A DNA stretch of 64,000 nt. Origin: Mycolicibacterium madagascariense. GTDB lineage: Bacteria; Actinomycetota; Actinomycetes; Mycobacteriales; Mycobacteriaceae. The notes below the pieces were generated by a model. It was given only the letters and a program-made list of their open reading frames with translations, was not told the DNA's origin and did not search any database. The position numbers and the translations under genes are program-made. The stretch spans positions 3,100,001 through 3,164,000 of the forward strand of contig NZ_AP022610.1 of assembly GCF_010729665.1 (NCBI RefSeq). Reading direction: 5' to 3'. This document shows positions 52,703-60,507 of the stretch, one piece after another. The first letter of the stretch is position 1, and every line of letters starts with the position of its first letter.

Positions 52703-54298
52703 ATGTCGACCGACGTCACCGAGACGCCGTCCGATCCACCCCGGGCCAAGCCCTCCGGCTCGATCCCCTGGTGGACGCGTGGTGACACCAACGCGTTCTT
52801 CGGCCTCGGGTTCAACATCCTCGTCAACGTCCTGACCCTGACGGGCTTGATGATCGGCGTCGTCAAGGTGCCTGCGACCGACGTGCTCGGCACCGTGCTG
52901 CCCGCCCTCGGCGTGGCGCTCGTCCTCGGCAACGTCTACTACACGTTCCTGGCCCGGCGCCTCGCGCGCCGTGACGATCGCAGCGACGTCACGGCCCTGC
53001 CGTACGGACCAAGCATGCCGCACATGTTCATCGTCGTGTTCGTGGTGATGCTGCCGGTGTACCTGAACACGAAGGACGCCATGCAGGCCTGGCAGGCCGG
53101 GTTGGCGTGGGCGTTCATGATCGGCGTCATCGTGATGATCGGCGCGTTCGTCGGGCCCTACGTTCGCAAGCTCACGCCGCGGGCCGCGATGCTCGGCACG
53201 CTCGCCGGCATCTCGCTGACGTTCATCTCGATGCGCCCGGCCGCCCAGATGTGGGAGGCCGCGTGGATCGGCCTGCCCGTGCTGGCGATCATCCTGATCG
53301 GCTTCTTCACCGACGTGCGTCTGCCGTTCGGCATTCCGGTCGGGCTGGCCGCACTGCTGATCGGCACCGCGATCGGCTGGATCGGCGGGTACATGTCCGC
53401 CCCCGACGTGGGAAAGGCGTTCTCCGACATCGCCATTGGCGTGCCCGACCTGCGCGTCGGGATGCTGCTCTCCGGGTTGTCGCACCTGGCTCCCCTGCTG
53501 GGCACTGCGATCCCGCTGGGCGTCTACAACTTCACCGAGGCCATGAGCAACGTGGAGAGCGCCGCGGCCGCCGGTGACGACTACAACCTGCGCAGCGTGC
53601 TGCTCGCCGATGGCGCGGGCGCCTGCATCGGTTCGGCCTTCGGGTCGCCGTTTCCCCCGGCGGTGTACATCGGCCACCCCGGATGGAAGGACGCGGGCGG
53701 ACGGGCCAGCTACTCACTCGCCAGCGGCGTCGTCATCGGAATCTTGTGCTTCCTCGGGCTTTTCGGCGTGCTCGACGCGCTGCTGCCGGTACCCGCGATC
53801 GTGCCCATCCTGCTGTACATCGGCCTGCTGATCGGCGCCCAGGCGTTCCAGGCCGTCCCGCGCCTGCACGCCGTCGCCGTGGTGGCGGCCATCCTGCCGA
53901 ACCTCGCGCAGTGGGCCAGCGGGCTGATCGACAACGCGCTCAACGCCGCGGGCACGTCGGCCACCAAGGTCGGCATGGATGCGCTCAACGGGGCGGGCGT
54001 GGTGTACCACGGCCTGCAGACCCTCGGCGAGGGCGCGGTGCTCGTCGGGTTGATCCTCGGCACCATGGTCACCTTCGTGCTGGAGAAGCAGTTCATGTAC
54101 GCCGCCATCGCGTCGGCGGTCGGTGCGGTGCTGGCGTTCATCGGCCTGATCCATGCGCCGCAGGTGCAGTGGGCCGCGAATCCCGGTGTCGCCCTGGGCT
54201 ATTTGTTCTTCGGCGTGGTGTGCGTGCTGTATTCGTTCCTGCCGGGCGCCAAGGAACCGGTCGTCGTGGACGAGTCCGACATCGTGGCGGGCCACTAA
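52703..54298 (+). CDS. NCS2 family (xanthine/uracil-type) permease
   Basis: A 531-residue transporter with 12 or more hydrophobic segments. The start is ATG 52703, preceded by GAGGAGATCGCC. The early GLGFNILVNVLTLTGLMIGV and the middle GVYNFTEAMSNVESAAAAGD are characteristic of this branch, the latter being the substrate-site loop. It should import a purine, pyrimidine or small ureide by proton symport. Located 11 nt after biuH, it most likely brings in the cluster's substrate. The sequence around the stop codon is duplicated (see repeat). Confidence 0.83.
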   Translation: MSTDVTETPSDPPRAKPSGSIPWWTRGDTNAFFGLGFNILVNVLTLTGLMIGVVKVPATDVLGTVLPALGVALVLGNVYYTFLARRLARRDDRSDVTALPYGPSMPHMFIVVFVVMLPVYLNTKDAMQAWQAGLAWAFMIGVIVMIGAFVGPYVRKLTPRAAMLGTLAGISLTFISMRPAAQMWEAAWIGLPVLAIILIGFFTDVRLPFGIPVGLAALLIGTAIGWIGGYMSAPDVGKAFSDIAIGVPDLRVGMLLSGLSHLAPLLGTAIPLGVYNFTEAMSNVESAAAAGDDYNLRSVLLADGAGACIGSAFGSPFPPAVYIGHPGWKDAGGRASYSLASGVVIGILCFLGLFGVLDALLPVPAIVPILLYIGLLIGAQAFQAVPRLHAVAVVAAILPNLAQWASGLIDNALNAAGTSATKVGMDALNGAGVVYHGLQTLGEGAVLVGLILGTMVTFVLEKQFMYAAIASAVGAVLAFIGLIHAPQVQWAANPGVALGYLFFGVVCVLYSFLPGAKEPVVVDESDIVAGH

Positions 54299-54321
54299 TT
54301 GGGCGTCGTGGCGGGCCACTA
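54282..54321 (+). repeat. 16-bp direct repeat spanning the permease stop
   Basis: TCGTGGCGGGCCACTA occurs at 54282-54297 (the last codons of the permease up to the first bases of its stop) and again at 54306-54321, 24 bp apart. Each copy contains a GTGG/CCAC mini-hairpin. It looks like a local tandem duplication. Confidence 0.7.
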
Positions 54322-54327
54322 GGTTCT

Positions 54328-54395
54328 CCCCGCGAGCAGACGGAAAAGGCCCTGAATTGCCCCCATTGAGGGCCATTCACGTCTGCTCGCCGGGG
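54328..54395. terminator. Large palindrome, probable bidirectional terminator
   Basis: An 11-bp perfect outer stem, GCGAGCAGACG (54332-54342) with CGTCTGCTCGC (54380-54390), is flanked by CCC/GGG. It encloses an inner GGCCCT (54348-54353) / AGGGCC (54369-54374) stem. It lies between the converging permease and cupin genes. Similar GCGAGCAGACG palindromes are familiar between genes in mycobacterial genomes. Confidence 0.65.
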
Positions 54396-54399
54396 GACG

Positions 54400-54792
54400 T
54401 CAGTCGCGGATGAAGGGGACGGTGGTGGCGGGGGCGAGCACGACGTACATCCGCCGCCACGGGTCGGAGCCCTCGAGCCGCCACTGATGGCCGGAGCCCT
54501 CGGTGTCCTCGGCGAGCAACACGTCCCCGGGGTGCAGCGTGAATTCCTCCCCGTCGCGCGTGGTGAACACCAGCGTGCCCGCCAGCGTCACCACGAGTTG
54601 ACGGACCGGCGCCGTATGCCACGCCAGCGAGCCGCCGCCCGCGGTCTCCTCGACCGTCACGTGGGTGGCCGACATCGCGCCGGACACCAGGTCGTCGTTG
54701 CGGCCGCTGCTCATGTCCAGCCGGCCGATCTCGACGTGTGAGGAGCCCTCCTGTCCGGTCCACAGCCGGACGCATCGGATCATGGCCGTCAC
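54400..54792 (-). CDS. Cupin domain protein
   Basis: A 130-residue single cupin. The two cupin motifs are partly visible: AWHTAPVRQLVVTLAGTLVF and the later HPGDVLLAEDTEGSGHQW. Metal ligand positions are partly replaced (the first motif has only one clear His). It may bind a ligand or metal; no reaction can be assigned. It is convergent with the biuret operon and separated from it by the terminator, so it is probably not part of that transcript. Confidence 0.7.
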   Translation of the reverse strand: MTAMIRCVRLWTGQEGSSHVEIGRLDMSSGRNDDLVSGAMSATHVTVEETAGGGSLAWHTAPVRQLVVTLAGTLVFTTRDGEEFTLHPGDVLLAEDTEGSGHQWRLEGSDPWRRMYVVLAPATTVPFIRD

Positions 54793-54855
54793 GGTAGTAC
54801 GCCCGCGAGTTCCGCGTCACACCTGCGCCGATCAGTGTCTTAGTTAACCTACCTT

Positions 54856-54877
54856 TTCGTAGTCAGTTGTCCACGAA
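54856..54877. promoter_or_regulatory. Candidate operator upstream of the second tetR
   Basis: Arms TTCGT (54856-54860) and ACGAA (54873-54877) form an inverted repeat 18 nt before the TetR start, and wider arms CGTAG/CTACG (54858-54862, 54883-54887) overlap it. It would suit autoregulation of the operon that begins with this tetR. Confidence 0.4.
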
Positions 54878-54895
54878 GTGATCTACGCTCAGTGC

Positions 54896-55489
54896 ATGCC
54901 CAGTCGCACCCACAGCGCGGACCCCCGCGCCGAACGCGTCCGCACCCTGTTGCGCGACGCGGCGTTCGCGCTGGCACACGAGCGGCCCGTCGACGAGATC
55001 ACCGTCGGTGACCTCGTTGCTCGCGCCGGGGTGAGCAGGCAGGTCTTCTACCGCCACTTCACCGATCGCGACGACGCGGTCGCGACGGCGTTCGCCGTGG
55101 CCTTCTCCGCCGCCGCCGCCGACATTCGCGGTGACGCCAGGGCGCGGATCGTCGCGCTGTTCGCGTTCGCCGCCGAGCACCGCGAGATGTACCGCAACGT
55201 CGTGCCGAGCGCCGTCACCCAGCGGGTGGTCACCGCCTTCCGCGACGAACTGCGGCCCGCGTGCGACGAGATCGCCGCCCACGGCATGCCCGTCGTCGGC
55301 CCCATCGCCGACATCGCGCCCGAGGCCGTCAGCCGCTTCCTCGTCGGCGGCTTCCAGGAGGTGCTCCGGTCCTGGATGGAGGACCCCGACGCCACCGACC
55401 TCCGCGGCCGGGTGACCGCCGCCCTGGACACCGTCGACGCGCTGCTCGGCCTGACCACGACCCGTCAAGAAAGGCACCACCATGGGTAA
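54896..55489 (+). CDS. TetR family transcriptional regulator
   Basis: A 197-residue TetR protein. The helix-turn-helix is ITVGDLVARAGVSRQVFYRHFTDRD (in about residues 31-55), followed by a mostly helical ligand domain. ATG at 54896 is chosen. It overlaps the membrane protein gene by 8 bp, so the regulator and its probable target share a transcript. Nothing in the sequence names the ligand. Confidence 0.85.
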   Translation: MPSRTHSADPRAERVRTLLRDAAFALAHERPVDEITVGDLVARAGVSRQVFYRHFTDRDDAVATAFAVAFSAAAADIRGDARARIVALFAFAAEHREMYRNVVPSAVTQRVVTAFRDELRPACDEIAAHGMPVVGPIADIAPEAVSRFLVGGFQEVLRSWMEDPDATDLRGRVTAALDTVDALLGLTTTRQERHHHG

Positions 55490-56591
55490 GCACGAAGTCC
55501 CCCACGAACACCACCTGCCGCACGTCGGCGACCTCGCCAATCGACGGGTGTCGCGCGGCGACGTCCACAAGATGGTGCTGACCATGGCGGCCCTGACCGT
55601 GTTCGTCGTCGCCATGATCGCCAGCTACAGCGGCGCGTTCGCCAAGCCCACGCTGCACCACCTCGACGTCGCGGTCGCCGGACCGCCGCAGCTCGTCGAG
55701 GGCATGCGCGGTCAGTCCCAGCTGTCGGTGACCGAGGTCGCCGACGCCGCCGCCGCGCGGGACCGGGTGTACGACCGCTCGGCCGACGCCGGCTTCGTCG
55801 TCGGCCAGCCGGGGCAGCTCGCGATCTACGTCGCCGGGGGCGGTGGCCGCAGCGTCGCCAACGCCGCCGAGAGCGTCGGCCGTGCGGTCGCCGCCAAGGC
55901 GGGCCTGACGCCGGTCGTCCAGGACGTGGCGCCCACGACCGCCGCCGATCCGCAGGGCACCGTCGAGTTCTACGCCGTGATCTTCCTGTCGATCGGCGCC
56001 ACGCTGGGCGCCTCGGTGTTCGGCTTCATGATGGGCAGCGTGCGCCGGTTGTCGACGCTGGCGCTGCGCACCCTGAGCCTGGCCGCGTACTCCGCCCTGC
56101 TGGCCGGCGGCGTCACGATCTACGTCGACGCCATCCTCGGGGCGCTGACCGGTCACACCTGGCAGGTGTTCGGCGCGCTGTGGCTCTACGCCCTCGGCGT
56201 CGCGGGCGCCGTCACCGGTGTCGCCGCGGCGTTCGGGCCCATCGCGTCGGGGTTGGTGACGCTGTTCCTGATCATCGTCGGCAACGCTGCGGCCGCCGGC
56301 CCCGTCGGCCTGCCCCTGCTGACCGGTTTCTACCGGACCTTCAACGGCATCGTGCCGCAGGGCTCCGGTGTGGCACTGCTGCGCAGCATCTCCTACTTCG
56401 GTGGCCACGGGGCCCTGACACCGGTTGTCACCCTGGCCATTTGGGGCGCCACCGGATTGACGCTCGCGGTGATCGCAGTGCTCGCCCCGAAGGCGTGGAC
56501 GAATTATCGTGCCAGCCATGACCGCTACCGCGTCGGGGCCGAGCGCCACGGATCCGTACTACGACCTCGGATCCCATCACCGGTCGACTGA
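55482..56591 (+). CDS. ABC-2/YhgE-Pip-like membrane protein
   Basis: A 369-residue membrane protein. One N-terminal membrane segment (TMAALTVFVVAMIASYSGAF, about 31-50) is followed by an external domain (about 50-165) and five C-terminal segments (about 165-345). This layout matches YhgE/Pip and DUF3533-type permeases linked to export of lipids or drugs. The last 25 residues are polar and overlap the next gene. Control by the TetR immediately upstream and overlapping it is likely. Confidence 0.7.
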   Translation: MGKHEVPHEHHLPHVGDLANRRVSRGDVHKMVLTMAALTVFVVAMIASYSGAFAKPTLHHLDVAVAGPPQLVEGMRGQSQLSVTEVADAAAARDRVYDRSADAGFVVGQPGQLAIYVAGGGGRSVANAAESVGRAVAAKAGLTPVVQDVAPTTAADPQGTVEFYAVIFLSIGATLGASVFGFMMGSVRRLSTLALRTLSLAAYSALLAGGVTIYVDAILGALTGHTWQVFGALWLYALGVAGAVTGVAAAFGPIASGLVTLFLIIVGNAAAAGPVGLPLLTGFYRTFNGIVPQGSGVALLRSISYFGGHGALTPVVTLAIWGATGLTLAVIAVLAPKAWTNYRASHDRYRVGAERHGSVLRPRIPSPVD

Positions 56592-58209
56592 CACGCCCTC
56601 GGCCCAGGCCCAGCTGTGGTTCGACCGCGGCTTGGTCTGGGCCTATGCGTTCAACCACGAGGAGTCGATCCGCTGCTTCGAGCGGGCGCTCGACCTCGAT
56701 CCCGACTTCGCCCTGGCCCGCTGGGGCATCGCCTACGCCATCGGGCCGAACTACAACAAGGCCTGGGAGGCCTTCGATCCGACCGACCTGGCCGTGTCGC
56801 TGGCCACCGCGCGACGCGAACTCGAGCGCGCCCGCCACGGCCGCGCCAGCGCGGTCGAGCGCGGCCTCGTCGAGGCGCTCGTCGCGCGCTTCCCCACCGA
56901 CGATCCCGACGACGTCGACGCCTTGACCGCGGGCCACGCCGCCTACGCCGACGCCATGGCCGCGCTGGCGCAGGCCTACCCGGACGACGTCGACGTCGTG
57001 GCCCTGGCGGCGGACGCGCTGCTGAACGTCTCGGCGTGGGCGCTGTGGGACACCAGGACCGGTGAGCCGGCACCCGGGTCGCGCGTGCTGCAGGCCACCG
57101 CGCTCCTCGAGCGGGCCCTGACGACGGAGGCGGGTCGTCGCCACCCCGGCGTCCTGCACCTGTACCTGCACGCCATGGAGATGTCGACGCGCCCCGAAGC
57201 CGCGCTGCCCGCAGCCGACCTGTTGCGCGGGCTGGTCCCCGACGCCGGGCACCTGCAGCACATGCCGAGCCACATCGACGTGCTGTGCGGTGACTACGGC
57301 AGCTCCATCGTCGCGAATACCGCTGCCGTGCAAGCGGATCGCCGCTTCGTCGACCATGCCGGACCGCTCAACTTCTACTCGCTGTACCGCGCCCACGATC
57401 TCCACTTCGTCGTGTACTCGGCGATGTTCGACGGTCAGTTCGCGACGGCGCTCCGGGCGGCCGACGAGCTGGCCGGGCAGCTGACCCCGGAACTGCTGTC
57501 CATCGCGTCGCCGCCCATGGCCGACTGGCTGGAGGCGTTCGTCCCGCTGCGGGTGCACGTGCTGATCCGGTTCGGCCGCTGGGACGACGTGATCGCCGAA
57601 CCCGTTCCCGCCGACGCCGGGCTGTACTGCACCACCGCCGCGACCGTCCACTACGGTCGCGGCATCGGGTACGCGGTCACCGGCCGCGTGCCCGAGGCCC
57701 TCGCCGAACGGGAGGCGTTCGCCGCCGCCTACGCCGCGATCCCGGACAGCCGCTACCTGTTCAACAACACCGCGCGTGACATCCTCGCCGTCGCCGCGGC
57801 CATGCTGGACGGCGAGATCGCCTACCGCCAGGGCCATTTCGACGAGGCGTTCGAACATCTGCGACGTGCCGTCGCGCTGGACGACGCGCTGCCGTACGAC
57901 GAGCCGTGGGGCTGGATGCAGCCGGCGCGGCACGCCTACGGCGCCCTGCTGCTCGAACAGGGACACGTCGCCGAGGCCGCCACCGTGTACGCCGCGGATC
58001 TCGGTCTGGACCCGACGCTCGCACGCTGCTGCCAACACCCCGGGAACGTGTGGAGCCTGCGCGGGTACCACGACTGCCTGACGCGGCTGGGCCGCACGGA
58101 CGAGGCCGCCGGGGTCGCGGCGCAACTCGCGTCGGCGAGCGCGCGGGCGGACGTGCCCATCCTGGCGTCGTGCGCCTGCGTACACTCCGGCTGTGGCGAT
58201 CAGCGATGA
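56518..58209 (+). CDS. Tetratricopeptide repeat protein
   Basis: A protein of about 563 residues with TPR-like helical pairs; the first is WFDRGLVWAYAFNHEESIRCFERALDLDP near residue 30, a textbook TPR, and further repeats follow in the C-terminal third (GEIAYRQGHFDEAFEHLRRAVALDD). The middle is rich in His and aromatic residues. No catalytic domain is recognised. The start is uncertain: ATG 56518 (or 56509) lies within the end of the membrane protein gene, an overlap of over 70 bp, and a later start would shorten it. It overlaps the deaminase gene by 17 bp. Confidence 0.75.
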   Translation: MTATASGPSATDPYYDLGSHHRSTDTPSAQAQLWFDRGLVWAYAFNHEESIRCFERALDLDPDFALARWGIAYAIGPNYNKAWEAFDPTDLAVSLATARRELERARHGRASAVERGLVEALVARFPTDDPDDVDALTAGHAAYADAMAALAQAYPDDVDVVALAADALLNVSAWALWDTRTGEPAPGSRVLQATALLERALTTEAGRRHPGVLHLYLHAMEMSTRPEAALPAADLLRGLVPDAGHLQHMPSHIDVLCGDYGSSIVANTAAVQADRRFVDHAGPLNFYSLYRAHDLHFVVYSAMFDGQFATALRAADELAGQLTPELLSIASPPMADWLEAFVPLRVHVLIRFGRWDDVIAEPVPADAGLYCTTAATVHYGRGIGYAVTGRVPEALAEREAFAAAYAAIPDSRYLFNNTARDILAVAAAMLDGEIAYRQGHFDEAFEHLRRAVALDDALPYDEPWGWMQPARHAYGALLLEQGHVAEAATVYAADLGLDPTLARCCQHPGNVWSLRGYHDCLTRLGRTDEAAGVAAQLASASARADVPILASCACVHSGCGDQR

Positions 58210-58672
58210 CGACCTCGGTCACCTCCACCGGTGCGTGGAGCTGGCCAGGCAGGCGCACCAGGCCGGCGACGAGCCCTTCGGGTCGCTGCTCGTCGATGCC
58301 GACGGGGTCGTCCGCATCGAGGACCGCAACCGGATCGGGGACGGCGACGCGACCCGCCACCCGGAGTTCGAGATCGCCCGCTGGTCCGCCGCGCACCTGA
58401 CCCCCGACCAGCGCTCCCGCGCCACGGTCTACACCTCCGGTGAGCACTGCCCGATGTGCGCGGCCGCGCACGCCTGGGTGGGACTTGGCCGCATCGTCTA
58501 CGCGGCGTCCAGCGCTCAGCTCGTCGCGTGGCTGCAGACGTGGGGCTCCGTCCCCACTCCCGTTGCGCCCCTTGCGGTCTCGACGATCGCCCCGGCTACC
58601 CCGGTCGACGGGCCCGCCCCGGAACTGGCCGACGAGATGATGGCACTCTACGAAGCGGCGTTCCGCCCATGA
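58193..58672 (+). CDS. Nucleoside/cytosine deaminase family protein
   Basis: A 159-residue zinc deaminase of the CMP/dCMP deaminase fold. The zinc and proton-shuttle motifs are HPEFE (about residue 62) and HCPMC (about 83-87), where the His and Glu plus two Cys make the site. Such enzymes deaminate guanine, cytosine or related bases. GTG start at 58193 overlaps the TPR gene. Its stop overlaps the GH13 start by 4 bp (ATGA). Confidence 0.82.
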   Translation: MAISDDDLGHLHRCVELARQAHQAGDEPFGSLLVDADGVVRIEDRNRIGDGDATRHPEFEIARWSAAHLTPDQRSRATVYTSGEHCPMCAAAHAWVGLGRIVYAASSAQLVAWLQTWGSVPTPVAPLAVSTIAPATPVDGPAPELADEMMALYEAAFRP

Positions 58673-59970
58673 GCGATCCGGCGTGGGTCGAGCACGCGAT
58701 CTGGTGGCAGCTCTACCCCCTCGGCTTCGTCGGTGCCTTCCCCGCCGACCCCCCACCGTCGCCCGACGAGCACCGGCTACGCAGGATCGCGGCCTGGTTC
58801 GACCACGCCCTCGAACTCGGCGCCTCGGGGATCGCGGTCGGTCCGCTGTTCGCGTCCCAGACCCACGGCTACGACACCGTCGACCACTACGCCATCGATC
58901 CGCGCCTCGGTGACGACGCCGACTTCGACCACCTGATCGCCGAAGCGCGGTCGCGCGGTCTGCGGGTCCTGCTCGACGGGGTCTTCAACCACGTCGGCAC
59001 GGAGTTCGGCCGCTACCGGGAGGCGCTCGCCGGTGGCGACGACAGCTGGTTCCGCAAGGGCCGCAACGGGTTTGCCACCTTCGAGGGCCACGACGGGCTC
59101 ATCGCGCTTAACCATCGCCACCCCGCCGTCGTCGACTACGTCGTCGACGTCATGCTGCACTGGCTGCGCCGCGGCGCCGACGGATGGCGCCTCGACGCCG
59201 CCTACGCGGTGCCGGACCGCTTCTGGGCGGAGGTGCTCCCCCGGGTGCGCCACGAATTTCCCGACGCATGGTTCGTCGGCGAGGTCATCCACGGCGACTA
59301 CGTCGCGACCGTGGCGGCGTCGACGGTCGACTCGGTGACCCAGTACGAGCTGTGGAAGGCGATCTGGAGCAGCCTCAACGACGGCAACTTCCACGAGCTC
59401 GACCATGCGCTGTCGCGGCACGGCGAATTCCTCGACGCGTTCGTCCCGATGACCTTCGTGGGCAACCACGACGTCACGCGCATCGCGAGTCGGTTGGACG
59501 ACGAGCGCCACGTCGGGCATGCGCTGGCGCTCGTGCTCACGATCGGCGGGACGCCCAGCGTGTACGCCGGCGACGAATGGGCCTACCGCGGCGTCAAGGA
59601 GGAACGCGTCGGCGGCGACGATGCCGTGCGCCCCGAATTCCCCGTCGCACCCACCGAAGCCGAGCACCTCGGCCACGACGCCTTCCGGCTGCATCAGCAC
59701 CTGATCGGGCTGCGGCGACGCCACCCCTGGCTGCACACCGCCACGACCTCGGCACTGCATCTGGACAACCGCCAGTACGTCTACCGGGTCGGCTCGGAGC
59801 AGGGGGCGCTCCTGGTGGCGCTCAACGTCGACGACGCGCCCCTGCGAATGTCGTTGGCCGAGTTGGGCATCGACGCCGGCACGATCGTCGCGGGGTCGGG
59901 CGCCCCCGCCGAACGCGGCATCGACCGCCTCGACGTCGAACCCCACGGCTGGGCCATCGTCGCGATCTAG
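58669..59970 (+). CDS. GH13 alpha-amylase family glycoside hydrolase
   Basis: A 433-residue GH13 enzyme. Catalytic residues are Asp176 in GWRLDAAYAV, Glu205 in FVGEVIHGDY and Asp268 in GNHDVTR; the early VLLDGVFNHVG supplies further conserved positions. It is shorter than usual because domain B is small. A trehalose/maltose-type or maltogenic activity is plausible but not decidable. The ATG at 58669 is set by the ATGA overlap with the deaminase gene. Confidence 0.85.
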   Translation: MSDPAWVEHAIWWQLYPLGFVGAFPADPPPSPDEHRLRRIAAWFDHALELGASGIAVGPLFASQTHGYDTVDHYAIDPRLGDDADFDHLIAEARSRGLRVLLDGVFNHVGTEFGRYREALAGGDDSWFRKGRNGFATFEGHDGLIALNHRHPAVVDYVVDVMLHWLRRGADGWRLDAAYAVPDRFWAEVLPRVRHEFPDAWFVGEVIHGDYVATVAASTVDSVTQYELWKAIWSSLNDGNFHELDHALSRHGEFLDAFVPMTFVGNHDVTRIASRLDDERHVGHALALVLTIGGTPSVYAGDEWAYRGVKEERVGGDDAVRPEFPVAPTEAEHLGHDAFRLHQHLIGLRRRHPWLHTATTSALHLDNRQYVYRVGSEQGALLVALNVDDAPLRMSLAELGIDAGTIVAGSGAPAERGIDRLDVEPHGWAIVAI

Positions 59971-60410
59971 CCGGACCCGAGGAGCCTCAGCGTCATGGGG
60001 TCCGGTTCGCCGCCGTAGTACTTCTCGAGCACCGCGACGAAGTCACCGGCATCCCCGACGTCCCCGGCCGCTTCGGCGAACAGCGTCATCGACGACCTGA
60101 GCTTCAGCCCGTCGACGTGGCCCATCAGCTGCTCGGCCGTCGGGGCGCCCGACGATGCCACCAACTGAGCGCAGCGACGCAGTCGCGGTCCGAGCACGTC
60201 GTGCGCGAGGTAGGCCACCGCCTCGTCGCGCGATCCGATGCCGTAATAGGTGGCCGTCTCGGTTCGACCCAGACCGCGAAGCTGCGGGAAGACGAACCAC
60301 ATCCAGTGGGAGCGTTTGCGTCCGGAGCGCAACTCGGCCACGGCGGCGTCATAGGTCCCGCCGCGGTCCTGCGCGTCGACGAACCTCTGCAGATCGTGGG
60401 CATCGGCCAT
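59967..60410 (-). CDS. DUF1810 family protein
   Basis: A 147-residue protein of the DUF1810 family. It has the conserved RKRSHWMWFVFPQLRGLG and the DVLGPRLRRCAQL segment. Family members are small, soluble and of undetermined function, with weak similarity to calpastatin-like entries. ATG at 60410 preferred over GTG at 60413. It converges on the GH13 gene with a 4-bp overlap and is divergent from the cyclase gene. Confidence 0.82.
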   Translation of the reverse strand: MADAHDLQRFVDAQDRGGTYDAAVAELRSGRKRSHWMWFVFPQLRGLGRTETATYYGIGSRDEAVAYLAHDVLGPRLRRCAQLVASSGAPTAEQLMGHVDGLKLRSSMTLFAEAAGDVGDAGDFVAVLEKYYGGEPDPMTLRLLGSG

Positions 60411-60507
60411 CACCCCACCGTGCCCGACGGTGGAGCGCGTGTCGAGTGCGCCGACATTTCTCCGACCGGGCCGCTCAGGACGGTTTGCGAGCTAATCTGT
60501 CCATCCC

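Noticed and set aside
54838..54855. IdeR-like half site TTAACCTAC upstream of the second tetR
   Set aside because: Only one half matches well and no iron gene follows; a TetR operator beside it explains the region better.
56428..58185. A 585-residue open frame on the minus strand
   Set aside because: It is antisense to the TPR gene and lacks any recognisable domain.
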